NCBI GenBank assembly: GCA_016169945.1
Contig: JADLSH010000245.1
Location: 186,001-250,000 of the forward strand
Source of the DNA: Trachythela sp. YZ-2020
Lineage: Eukaryota; Cnidaria; Anthozoa; Malacalcyonacea; Clavulariidae
Length of the DNA: 64,000 nucleotides
Direction of reading: 5' to 3'
In this document: piece by piece, positions 42,851 through 52,179 of the stretch
How the letters are laid out: each line of letters opens with the position of its first letter
Position numbering within the stretch: position 1 is the first letter of the stretch
Notes under the pieces: generated by a model
Seen by the model: the letters and a program-made list of their open reading frames with translations, nothing else
Database searches by the model: none
Told to the model about the DNA's origin: nothing
Made by a program: the position numbers and the translations under genes

Positions 42851-43330
42851 ACCAAACCGTAGTACGTACTTCCGGTTACCATGAGATTTCAAAGCAATTG
42901 TGGACACAACGTGTAGTAAACAAACAACACGTAAAACTCAATTTATTGTAACACAGCATTTTGGAACACACTATAATCCACGATAGGTTTTTTGTACACA
43001 TTTATGCATTTAAAGATGGGAACCAATTTATGCACTTAAAGATGGGAATACATTTAAGCACTTAAAAATGGGAACACACTTATTTTGGACGAAACAAATT
43101 TATATACACAAAACAACCTTGGCAACAATAAGTATGCGCTTCAGAATATTAGCCTGTGCACAGGCTTACATTACGGACATTACGTGTAAGGTCTGTGCAC
43201 AGGCCACAGAATACTGGCTATTACGGTAGTTTTCCAAAACCATTATTTGAGCAAATCAGCCTGATATAGCTACAATCCAGGTCAAAAAGACCTTGCACTT
43301 AGTTATACGATTTAAATTAATAAAGACCTA
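42851..43330. repeat. Left edge of the composite repeat array
   Basis: Holds the first block of the 26-bp minisatellite (about 43013-43083, units like AAAGATGGGAACACATTTAT) and the spacer with GCGCTTCAGAATATTAGCC and AAATCAGCCTGATATAGC. The spacer recurs after every minisatellite block to 59 kb. Confidence 0.75.
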
Positions 43331-44100
43331 GGGCCGGTTTATATGGAGGCGAGTTACCCGGTAGCCGAGTGTCTCGGCCACGTGCAACGAGATCCCAGCC
43401 ATTATAGAAATTTAATTGTTTTCCGTGGTGACTGTTTACATGGCACAACTGGGTAACTCGCTTTGCCGAAATCCCGGCAGAGAGAGCCAAGATCTCAGTT
43501 AGGCGAGATGAATATTTTTGTACTGTATTTAAATACTTTGCCAGAGTGACTCGTCAAGCCGAGATAGAATGTATATGCCTTGCATTTGAAATACAATAAC
43601 ACAAAAATACATACGCATCATTACAGGGAAGTTTTCTTGAATTTCTCCGCGCTTATTTGTGTATTTTCATAATATTTTGTAATGATTTTTAACGCTTCAA
43701 ACGACCTAAATTATTTTTGTGTTTTGTTGCCAAGTCTAATGAATCAATTCCTGTTTGTGTCACACCCAATAAGCGAGTTGAGCGAATCTGAAAAAAAGTA
43801 TAGCCCTGGCAACTGCGATTTCTATTCTCATGAGTTGGATGATGGCATATCCTAGCCACCAATAGACCTGAGAAATTGTTAAACGTGGGTGTGTTACATG
43901 TTGGGGTTAGAGATCACTGCCTTGTTCATGGATGCTTTAAAATTGCTGTTCCAAAAGAAAATCCTAAAACGGTCGAATACGCATGATTGGCAATCTCATG
44001 ATCCTAATTATATCTGGGAGTCATTCAAATGTATGTTCACTATAGTCATGCAGACGCATGCACCTTTGAAAACACGTAGGGTAAGAAGCAACGAGTATAA
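43330..44100 (+). repeat. Composite unit: MITE-like end plus LINE endonuclease piece
   Basis: Starts GGGCCGGTTTATATGGAGGC, a terminus like that of the Harbinger-like MITEs. After about 500 bp of shared non-coding sequence comes a LINE endonuclease C-terminal piece (43850-44100): DILATNRPEKLLNVGVLHVG, DHCLVHGCFKIAVPKENPKT, then HAPLKTRRVRSN. The related 5' part of this endonuclease lies in other units (48300-48720). Confidence 0.65.
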
Positions 44101-44312
44101 TAGTCGCATAGTGTGTAACTAGTGCCAAATGTACGGGGATTTCGTTCCACCACTATTTCCAGGTGACTGCAGTCCTGCCATCTTTGTAGGTTTGGTCCAC
44201 CGGCACCAAGAAACACTGGGACTTGCAGACGGACTGTATCGTATCTCTTCCCGGGGTCAATCCAGCAGTTATTTGGGAACTGGGTACTGAACGTGACAGT
44301 TTCTTAAAAATA
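44095..44312 (-). pseudogene. Fragment of the secreted ADP-ribosyltransferase gene (C-terminal domain)
   Basis: On the - strand this aligns by eye with the C-terminal region of the gene at 45982-47160 (its 46070-46330 part). It keeps the blocks for the Cys/Gln-rich stretch, LGAGG and GTSYTL, but lacks about 60 bp in the middle and has frame changes. It is a dead copy. Confidence 0.75.
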
Positions 44313-44700
44313 CTGCTCCATCCTACCACTTAGCCGATCGCATGTATGTTTATATTTTCACAAATAAAAATAATATGGCACTTAATGGTGGGAACGTTAA
44401 CAGGGAAGCCTTTCGACAGGGCAGTTTTTATCTCTTTCAGATGAGTGCATGGCTGAACGTTATATATTTGATTCTACGCGGCGGTCAACGATGGACCGCG
44501 AGATTAATGCCGTTTTGCTTGCATCCAATGGTGATTTTTCGCTTCATGCTATACGGCTAGCAGTTGGTCGTGTTGATGAAATCCTGAATAGTTTTTATCT
44601 GGAAATACCACATCTGTGCGTATTCAAGGTGATTTGGCTTTGCGCGATCAAGCGTTGTCTGTCATAATATGTACACTTGCTTAACAATATGTCTTTAGAC
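44313..44700. repeat. Composite unit, right part
   Basis: Blocks CCGATCGCATGTATGTTTAT, TTTCGACAGGGCAGTTTTTA and GCTATACGGCTAGCAG, then CGATCAAGCGTTGTCTGTCA, recur at 55.0-55.5, 57.1-57.4, 57.9-58.35 and 61.9-62.3 kb. Non-coding as far as I can see. Confidence 0.7.
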
Positions 44701-44984
44701 AATATGCATATTGAATTAAACAAAATGAACTAACCCGCAACGATATGCAGCCAGGTAAAAGACGTTTTACTTCGTTATGATAGTCTTAATAAAATGCCGT
44801 CCTTTCGTTTTGCGTTATTAAGATATATATTTCAGATATATTTCATCAAATATACACACCCCTCGTAAATGTTATGGCTGATGTCTCATATGGGGCTTAA
44901 AAATGTGATAATTTGCATAAATTATGCACGGTTCCGGCTCCGATTCCAGGTTCCGGTTCTCTGTATCGCTGTATTTAGTAGTAT

Positions 44985-45112
44985 CCCTTAAAACGGGAAC
45001 AAATTTATCCGCATAAAGATGGGAACAAATTTCTGCGCTTAAAGATGGGAACAAATTTATGCACTTAAAGGTGGGAACAAATTTATGTACGTATAGATGG
45101 GAACACTTTCAT
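44985..45112 (+). repeat. 26-bp minisatellite block (GGGAACAAATTTATGCACTT)
   Basis: Several tandem units of AAAGATGGGAACAAATTTAT plus GCACTT. Similar blocks are at 43013-43083, 47338-47450, 48975-49100, 53535-53640, 55848-55996 and 58678-58830. They are the most regular marker of the segmental units. Confidence 0.85.
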
Positions 45113-45640
45113 TTTGGACCATAGACAAAACAACTTCGGAAACGATAGGTACGCGCTTCAGAATATATATTGGCTATTAGCCTATTACGGTAGTTTTGCA
45201 AAACCGTTATTTGAGCAAATCAGGCTGATATAGCTAGAATCCAGGTTAAAAAACCTTCCAATTAGTTATACGATTTAAATTAATAAGAAAACTTAGGACC
45301 TGTTTATATGGAGGCGAGTTATCCGGTTACCGATAATGAATAATAATAAATATATTTCTTTTTGAACTAGAACCCAAGTATAAATTACATCAACTTAGTT
45401 GTGTTAATATAGTTCTAATAAACGTTTCATTTCATAGACCGTCCTGAAATTTAACACGCCAAATTAATTCTTTCTTAATTATACTTGAAGATTTCATTTG
45501 TATATGATAAAGCCACTGTTTAGTTTAACGGAATGGCTTTATCCTCGGATAACCTGTAACTGCATATATTTAGACTATGTCAAGATCATGATGTACAAGA
45601 TGCAGGAAGATCAAAACGACTCAACAACTTTGACTAGCAT
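45113..45640. other. Spacer and truncated MITE-like end before the first toxin-like gene
   Basis: Repeats the spacer block, then GACCTGTTTATATGGAGGCG at 45298. Sequence unique within the array follows up to the duplicated 3' flank of the gene, which starts at about 45615. No coding region is supported. Confidence 0.45.
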
Positions 45641-45641
45641 A

Positions 45642-45647
45642 TTTATT
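45642..45647 (-). terminator. Possible poly(A) signal of ADP-ribosyltransferase gene 1
   Basis: AATAAA on the - strand, 335 nt past the stop. The same hexamer stands at the same place in copy 2 (51830-51835), inside the duplicated 3' flank. Confidence 0.4.
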
Positions 45648-45981
45648 ACTATTTGGTTTCGTACCACAAGATGTGGCACTCTTCAGATAGAATAGCCTAA
45701 TTACTAGAAACTAAACTTACAATATTTATATATGTCATTCCAACAAAATTTATCAATAACACAAAAAGCAAACTTTAAGGTTTCTTAAACTAGTGAATTG
45801 TTTAGTGTCAATCTATTAAGCAGGCAATCAATGATTCGATATGTGTTGTAAATTTGATGAGCCCTTTGGACGCCGTATTGTCCACTTGAATGGACGTAAA
45901 ATTCTTCAATGTAACTTAACGTTATTGAGATAAATGAAAGAGAACATAAACGATAAATATCAAGCTTATCTATATCAAGAA

Positions 45982-47160
45982 TCATGCGCGCTTCTTGTAC
46001 AGAGGGTAAACGGGATATACCATTATATTTGACCACCATCCTCTCCCACTAACAAATACATTCTGGATATCATAATCATAGTCGCGTAGTGTGTAACTGG
46101 TGCCAACTACGTGAATTTCGTTCCACCACTTTGTCCAGGTGACTTCAGTCTTTCCATCTTTGTAGGTTTGGTCCACCCAAGTATGCGCACTTCCACCAGC
46201 ACCAAGAAACACAACGAATTGTTCGTAAAACTCGTTGCGACGACATGAGACTTGCAGACGGGCTGTATCCGCTCTCGCTCCGGGGTCAATCCAGCAGTTA
46301 TTTGGATACTGGGTATAACGAGAGTGTCTTGACCTTTTATATTCTATCCATGGCACTATGCGCTGGACAGGACGTTGCAAAACAGGATCCCAAACTGTGG
46401 ACGTGGAAGTTGACATACTGGTCTTAAATATCGGTGGTATGGGGCAAGTGTTGGGATCATTAAGTAAGCTACGCTTGGAGGAAGAAGGCCTTCTACAAAC
46501 GGCGAAACAAGCAGTAAGTAGACCTACAATACGACTTGGCTCCGCGTAAACATCCTCGGTGGTAATCGCTCCTGCAGGGTAGGGATTGGCGTTACCTTGG
46601 CTAGTATGATTGGGGTCATAGTGAGGATTTGGTCGCGCATTGCCGACATTTCTCAAGGTAGCGCGATCCGACCCTCTCTCATACACAGTTACCTCCACAA
46701 TCTGATTGGTTGGGATACCATTGTGAGCCAGCCACTCCTGCTGGTGTCGGAACCTCTCTGCTGTTGTATGATAACGGCTATTTTGAGTTTGAGTAAACGC
46801 ATGTTCCAGGGTCGCATAAGCATCGTAGAAGGTAGGAGAGGCTCGAATTCTGTAAATGTAAATATACTGTCTCTCCTCCGGCGGAGTTATCCACAACTGG
46901 TCAATTGCCCATCGACGCGCGAACGGTTCTTCTCTTGTGGTTGCTACAAATGCGGTGTTGGCGAGGCGGGAGTGACAAGACAAACCATTTACATGGTCCA
47001 TAACATTATCGTTATCTCCCAGGCTTGCCATTCCATCCTTAAAAATATCGTCGGGACCACGAAAATCAGCTCTGAATACAAAGCTTGGTGGGTCGCCGTT
47101 AACCAAGCCAACATTTTGAACCAGGAAAAAAACACCAACTATCAAACACGACAGGTTCAT
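45982..47160 (-). CDS. Secreted pertussis-toxin-S1-like ADP-ribosyltransferase, copy 1
   Basis: Single-exon 392-aa protein. Residues 1-22 are a signal peptide (hydrophobic 5-20, cleavage after VNG). Residues 27-220 follow the S1 subunit of pertussis toxin: VFRADFRGPDDIF with the NAD-binding Arg30, DNDNVMDH, FVATT in the S-T-S position (71-75), YIYIYRIRA, and QQEWLAHNGIP with Gln140-x-Glu142, the QxE of cysteine-modifying enzymes. Cys62 and a Cys pair near 215-219 could form the disulfide known in S1. Residues 250-392 (FLGAGGSAHTW, WTKWWNEIHVVG, GWWSN) match nothing I know. No B subunits are nearby. TATA box and short leader upstream; neighbours are its own duplicates and repeats. Predicted activity: mono-ADP-ribosylation of a target protein after secretion (inference). 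Bacterial origin by transfer is likely, but the flanks are eukaryotic. Confidence 0.85.
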   Translation of the reverse strand: MNLSCLIVGVFFLVQNVGLVNGDPPSFVFRADFRGPDDIFKDGMASLGDNDNVMDHVNGLSCHSRLANTAFVATTREEPFARRWAIDQLWITPPEERQYIYIYRIRASPTFYDAYATLEHAFTQTQNSRYHTTAERFRHQQEWLAHNGIPTNQIVEVTVYERGSDRATLRNVGNARPNPHYDPNHTSQGNANPYPAGAITTEDVYAEPSRIVGLLTACFAVCRRPSSSKRSLLNDPNTCPIPPIFKTSMSTSTSTVWDPVLQRPVQRIVPWIEYKRSRHSRYTQYPNNCWIDPGARADTARLQVSCRRNEFYEQFVVFLGAGGSAHTWVDQTYKDGKTEVTWTKWWNEIHVVGTSYTLRDYDYDIQNVFVSGRGWWSNIMVYPVYPLYKKRA

Positions 47161-47214
47161 CGCGTGAGCTCAACTGCAGCACTATTGTTTAGCAGACAAT
47201 TTGGTGATCACCAG

Positions 47215-47222
47215 TTTATATA
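47215..47222 (-). promoter_or_regulatory. TATA box of ADP-ribosyltransferase gene 1
   Basis: TATATAAA on the - strand, 55-62 bp before the ATG. That would leave a leader of about 25-30 nt. The surrounding sequence is identical in copy 2. Confidence 0.6.
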
Positions 47223-47229
47223 GTGGCAC

Positions 47230-48975
47230 ACAACAAGAAGGTGAGAGGAGTGATTTCCTGTACAATTAAGTAAAATCAACAGCCCTTAAACATCACCAAC
47301 ATCATTCATAAAAATACAGGCCCATCCTACCACTTATGCATATAAAGATGGGAACAAATTTCTGCACTTAAAGATGGGAACAAATTTCTGCACTTAAAGA
47401 TGGGAACCAATTTAAGCACTTAAAGATAGGAACACATTTATTTTGGACGAAACAAATTTATATACACAAAACAACCTTGGAAACAATAAGTATGCGCTTC
47501 TGAATATTAGCCTGTGCACAGGCTTACATTACGTGTAAGGTCTGTGCACAGGCCACAGAATACTGGCTATTACGGTAGTTTTCCAAAACCATTATTTGAG
47601 CAAATCAGCCTGATATAGCTACAATCCAGCTCAAAAAGACCTGGCACTTAGTTTTACGATTTAAATTAATAAATACCTAGGGCCGGTTTATATGGAAGCG
47701 GGTTACCCGGATAGCGGAGTGGCTCGGCCACGTGCAACGAGATCCCAGCCATTATAGAAATTTATATTGTTTTTCCTGGTGACTGTTTACATGGAACAGC
47801 TGGGTAACTCACTTTGCCGAAATCCGGGCAAAGAGAGCCAAGATCTCAGTTAGGCGAGATAAATATTTTTCTACTGTATTTAAATACTTTGCCAAAGTGA
47901 CTCGGCAAGACGAGATAGAATGCATATGCCTTGCATTTGAAATACATTAACACAAAAATACATACGAATCATTACAGGGAAGTTTTCTTGAATTTCTCGA
48001 CGCTTATTCATGTATTTTCATCATATTTTGTTATGATTTTTAACGTTTCAAACGACCTAAATCCTTTTTGTGTTGTGCCGCCAATTAGTCTAATGAATCA
48101 ATTCCTGCTTGTGTCACACCCAATCGGCTTAAAAGCAGCGAGTTGAGCGAATCTGAAAAAATATTTAGCCCTGGATACTGGGATTTCTATTCTCAATAAA
48201 TGAAAGGGCTTTAGATTATTGCATATTGATGTTGCTTCTTTACCTATAACCATGTCGATGAGTTGGCTGATGGCATAAACAGAAATGCAACTAGGCTTGA
48301 CAATTCAATCAGAGCTGAAGAAATGAGAATACCCGATTATAATGTATTAAGGAAAGACAGGTCTCGGAAAGGGGGTGGTGTGGCGCTTTAGGTAAGAAAT
48401 GTGTTTGTTGTTACAAGCCGTTAAGCTGGTAATCTGGAGACTGTGTGTCGAAATCACAAAATCTAAGGCTAAAACAATATTGATATATATAGTTTCCGTT
48501 TACCAGCCCCCTGATTCTAAAGTAGAATATATGAATACTCCTGAAATTTCATGAACGACTTAGTGGAAATAAAGAGATTATAATTATCATTACAGGTGAT
48601 CTGAACTGTGATCTCTTGCGTGATATCTATACCACTCAAACAGCAAATTAGTTGAGCTTCTAAATATTCATCACATGGAAACAGGTGATCAGTCACTGGT
48701 CCCACACATGTAACATGTGACAGCAAAACTTATTGATATGCAGCTATGTATTAGATGTTTTACTTCGTTATGATAGCTTAATAGAATGCTGTCCCTTCGT
48801 TTCGCGTTATTAAGATATGTATTTCATATATATTTCTTCAAATATACACACCACTGGTAAATGTTATGGCTGATGTCTCATATGATGCTTAAATGTGATA
48901 ATTTACCTAAATTATGCCGGATCTGGTCCCAGGTCCCAGGTCCCAGGTCCCTGTATCGCTGTATTTAGTAGTAGC
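47230..48975. repeat. Composite unit: minisatellite, spacer, MITE-like end, LINE endonuclease 5' piece
   Basis: Minisatellite 47338-47450, the spacer block, then GGGCCGGTTTATATGG at 47682. The endonuclease piece (48290-48720) reads, with frame changes, RAEEMRIPDYNVLRKDRSRK, GGGVAL, VRNVFVVTSR and VSVYQPPDSKVEYMNT, then TGDLNCDLLRD (catalytic GDLN). Nearly the same 1.7 kb recurs at 48975-50500. Confidence 0.7.
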
Positions 48976-50500
48976 CCTTAAAAATGGGAACAAATTTATC
49001 CAGATAAAGATGGGAACAAATTTCTACACTTAAAGATGGGAACAAATTTATGCACTTAAAAATGGGAACAAATTTATGTACGTAAAGATGGGAACACTTT
49101 TATTTTGGACCAAAAATTGGAGACTCGGAAACGATAGGTATGCGCTTCAGAATATTGGATATTGGCCTATTACGCTAGTTTTCCAAAACCGTTATTTGAG
49201 CAAATCAGCCTGACATAGCTACATTCCAGGTCAAAAGAACTTTTTAATTGCACTTAGTAATTATACGATTTATATTAATAAAACCTAGGGCCGGTTTATA
49301 TGGAGGAGAGGTACCCGGGTAGCGGAGTGGCTCGGCCACGTGCAACGAGATCCCAACCATTATAGAAATTTAATTGTTTTCCCTGGTGACTGTTTACATG
49401 GCACAACTGTGCAACTCGCATTGCCGAAATCCCGACAGAGAGCCAATATATCTGTTGGGTGAGATAAAATTTTTGTACTGCATTTAAATACTTTGCCAGA
49501 GTGACTCGGCAAGCCAAGATAGAATGCATATGCCTTGCATTTGAAATACAAGAACACAAAAATACATACGAATCATTACAGGGAAGTTTTCTTGAATTTC
49601 TCGGCGCTTATTCGTGTATTTTCATCATATTTCGTTTCAAACGACCTAAATCCTTTTTGTGTTGTGCCGCCAATTAGTCTAATGAATCAATTCCTGCTTG
49701 TGTCACACCCAATCGGCTTAAAAGCAGCGAGTTGAGCGAATCTGAAAAAAAAGTATAGCCCTGGATACTGGGATTTCTATTCTCAATAAATTAAAGGGCT
49801 TTAGATTATTGCATATTGATGTTGCTTCTTTACCTATAACCATGTCGACGAGTTGGCTGATGGCATAAACAGAAATGCAACTAGGCTTGACAATTCAATC
49901 AGAGCTGAAGAAATGAGAATACCCGATTATAATGTATTAAGGAAAGATAGGTCTCGGAAAGGGGGTGGTGTGGCGCTTTAGGTAAGAAATGTGTTTATTG
50001 TTACAAGCCGTTAAGCTGGTAATCTGGAGACTGTGTGTCGAAATCACTAAATCTAAGGCTAAAACAATATTGATATATATAGTTTCCGTTTACCAGCCCC
50101 CTGATTGCAAAGTAGAATATATGAATACTCCTGAAAATTTCATGAACGAGTTAGTGAAATAAAGAGATTATAATTATCATTACAGGTGATCTGAACTGTG
50201 ATCTCTTGCGTGATATCTATACCACTCACACAGCAAATTAGTTGAGCTTCTAAATATTCATCACATGGAAACAGTTGATCAGTCGCTGGTCCCACACGTG
50301 TAACATGTGACAGCAAAACGCTTATTGATATGCAGCTAGGTAAAAGATGTTTTACTTCGTTATGATAGTCTTAATAGAATGCTGTCCCTTCGTTTCGCGT
50401 TATTAAGATATGTATTTCATATATATTTCTTCAAATATACACACCCCTGGTAAATGTTATGGCTGACGTCTCATATGATGCTTAAATGTGATAATTTACA
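48975..50500. repeat. Composite unit, second copy of the 47.3-48.9 kb segment
   Basis: Same order as the preceding unit: minisatellite (48975-49100), spacer, GGGCCGGTTTATATGGAGG (49290), shared non-coding block, LINE endonuclease debris to about 50330. Differences are small substitutions and indels, so duplication is recent relative to the other units. Confidence 0.7.
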
Positions 50501-50700
50501 TTTAACCGTTGAATACGCTCAGATGCGGTATTTACAGATAAAAACTATTCAGGATTTCATAAACACGACCAACCCCAGAACCCCTGCTAGCCGTATAGCA
50601 TGATATGAAGCGAAAAATCCCCATTGCCGCAATGGATGCAAGCAAAACGGCATTTCAACGTGATTTGGCATTGCGCGATCAAGCGTTGTCTGTCATAATA
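50500..50700. repeat. Right arm of the composite palindrome, single copy
   Basis: CCGTTGAATACGCTCAGATG and onward to GCGATCAAGCGTTGTCTGTC matches the right arm of the palindrome at 55219-55508, with no left arm here. Confidence 0.65.
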
Positions 50701-50892
50701 ATTATAAAGTAAGTTATAACAATGCCATGAATGCACACATTGTCTCCCATATACACCCCCACGTTCCGGAAGGAAGCACATAAGCGGTCATTTCTTTCGA
50801 TACTTGCCGACTGCCAGATGATTCTTTTACAGATGAAACAGCCTGTTGCAGACCAGTTTTGAGGTAAGCGAAAATCTTTATATATATATAGA
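50701..50892. other. Spacer between palindrome arm and hammerhead element
   Basis: About 190 bp without recognised features, ending in a short TATATA tract at 50880-50890. Confidence 0.4.
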
Positions 50893-50996
50893 TATATGCG
50901 CATGTGTTCGAGTATTGTACCACATGCGTTTGGTGAGAGCAATTAAGCGTATGGTGTATAAATACGAAGTCACTCGCATCTAGACTGCGTTACAAG

Positions 50997-51040
50997 CTGC
51001 ACTGACGAGCCGTTGAACGGCGAAACATGCATGTCTGCAG
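50997..51040 (+). ncRNA. Hammerhead ribozyme, dimer unit 1
   Basis: Stem I CTGCA (50997-51001) / TGCAG (51036-51040). Core CTGACGA (51002-51008). Stem II GCCGT/ACGGC with TGA loop (51009-51021). Core GAAA (51022-51025). Stem III ACAT/ATGT (51025-51034). Predicted cleavage after C51035. Every conserved core base is present and all stems pair perfectly. Confidence 0.87.
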
Positions 51041-51065
51041 ATTTGACTATATATATATATATATG

Positions 51066-51109
51066 CTGCACTGACGAGCCGTTGAACGGCGAAACATGCA
51101 TGTCTGCAG
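51066..51109 (+). ncRNA. Hammerhead ribozyme, dimer unit 2
   Basis: Base-for-base repeat of unit 1 shifted by 69 bp: stem I 51066-51070 / 51105-51109, core CTGACGA 51071-51077, stem II 51078-51090, GAAA 51091-51094, stem III 51094-51103, predicted cleavage after C51104. Cleavage at both sites would free a 69-nt RNA. Confidence 0.87.
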
Positions 51110-51177
51110 ATTTGACTATATATATATATATATATAGTAAACAAAAATACAAACTCGAGTTACCTCATTTGAATTTA

Positions 51178-51228
51178 TTCACAACAAATCTGTTTCGTAT
51201 GGCAAATCTGCCTGACTCATCAGGTGAA
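51178..51228 (-). ncRNA. Hammerhead ribozyme motif, second type, left arm
   Basis: On the - strand: stem I TTCAC (51228-51224) / GTGAA (51182-51178), core CTGATGA (51223-51217), stem II GT-CA-GGC/GCC-AT-AC with two mismatches, core GAAA (51196-51193), stem III ACA/TGT, cleavage base U (51183). Core intact, stem II weakened. Confidence 0.72.
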
Positions 51229-51448
51229 AATCGCGTCTGATCTAAATATCCAAAGAATCCTGAAATACAATATGAAACAGCACACTAAGCACTAGAAATG
51301 AACTTATTTCGTCGTGCAGACACAGAAAGAAATACTTGTTATGCAACCAATAACCGGATATCTCAAATTATATTATATTATATTATATAGCACTAATTAT
51401 TCATATCACACCGTAAAAATACCGTTACCCAGACAACTTATAACGCTT

Positions 51449-51601
51449 TAAGCCGGTTTTCCACTTGCGATTTTTTTCGCGCGAAGCAAATTTTTCTTTT
51501 GTCTTTATCCAATTAGTTCCACATGGTTCCAGTTGAGAGACCAAAGACAAATGAAAAATTCGCTTCGCGCGAAAAAAATCGCAAGTGGAAAACCGGCTTT
51601 A
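51449..51601. mobile_element. Fold-back MITE with AGCCGGTTTTCCACTTGCG ends
   Basis: Arms of about 60 bp (51450-51514, 51538-51600) pair nearly perfectly, including TTTTTTTCGCGCGAAGC. TTA on each side may be a 3-bp target duplication. It is nested in the inverted hammerhead pair. Confidence 0.75.
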
Positions 51602-51649
51602 GGCATATTGTATTTCAGGATTCTTTGGACATTTAGATCAGACGCGATT

Positions 51650-51705
51650 TTCACCTGATGAGTGTGGCAGGCTCCACTTGCCATACGAAACAGATTTGTT
51701 GTGAA
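51650..51705 (+). ncRNA. Hammerhead ribozyme, second type, right arm
   Basis: Stem I TTCAC (51650-51654) / GTGAA (51701-51705). Core CTGATGA (51655-51661). Stem II of 8 bp GTGTGGCA/TGCCATAC (51662-51669, 51679-51686). Core GAAA (51687-51690). Stem III ACA/TGT. Cleavage base T51700. Stem II is fully paired with one G-U, better preserved than the left-arm copy, which carries mismatches at the same places. Confidence 0.82.
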
Positions 51706-51829
51706 TAAATTCAAATGAAGTAACTCGAGTTTGTATTTTTGTTTACTATTCCGCTCTGCTTCGGTATCGAGCACTCTACGCATATGATCTTAAACCCAAT
51801 ACTACGACTCAACAACTTTGACTAGCATA

Positions 51830-51835
51830 TTTATT
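51830..51835 (-). terminator. Possible poly(A) signal of ADP-ribosyltransferase gene 2
   Basis: AATAAA on the - strand 345 nt past the stop, at the same place as in copy 1. A further AATAAA cluster lies nearer the stop at about 51915-51925. Confidence 0.4.
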
Positions 51836-52179
51836 AGCTACTATTTGGTTTCGTACCACAAGATGTTGCACTCTTAGATAGAATAGTCCAATTACTAGAA
51901 GCTAAAACTTACAATATTTATTTATTTATGTCATTCCAACAAAATATATCAATAAGACAAAAAGCAAACTTTAAGGTTACTTAAACTAGTGAATTGTTTA
52001 GTGTCGATCTATTAAGCAGGCAAATGAGGCAATCAATGATTCGATATGTATTGTAAATTTGATGAGCCCGCCGTATTGTCCACTTGCATGGACGTAAAAT
52101 TCTTCAATGTAACTTAACGTTATTGAGAAAAATGAAATAGAACATAAACGATAAATATCAATCTTATCTATATCAAGAA

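Larger units (their letters stand above)
50893..51135 (+). mobile_element. Hammerhead-bearing element with a direct dimer
   Basis: Shares GCGCATGTG to ATTTGACTATA with 41889-42040, but has two hammerheads in a row with a 69-bp period, each followed by a (TA)n tract. Direct repeats of hammerheads are the arrangement that lets retrozymes and Penelope elements release unit-length RNA (known for these families; inferred here). Confidence 0.7.
51136..51747. mobile_element. Inverted pair of hammerhead-bearing arms with a nested fold-back
   Basis: Arms 51136-51275 and 51604-51747 are inverted copies (about 90% by eye). Each holds a hammerhead of a second type and ends GTAAACAAAAATAC. Between them, 51449-51601 is an independent fold-back. 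Inverted long terminal repeats are known in Penelope-like insertions (inference). No RT remains. Confidence 0.7.
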
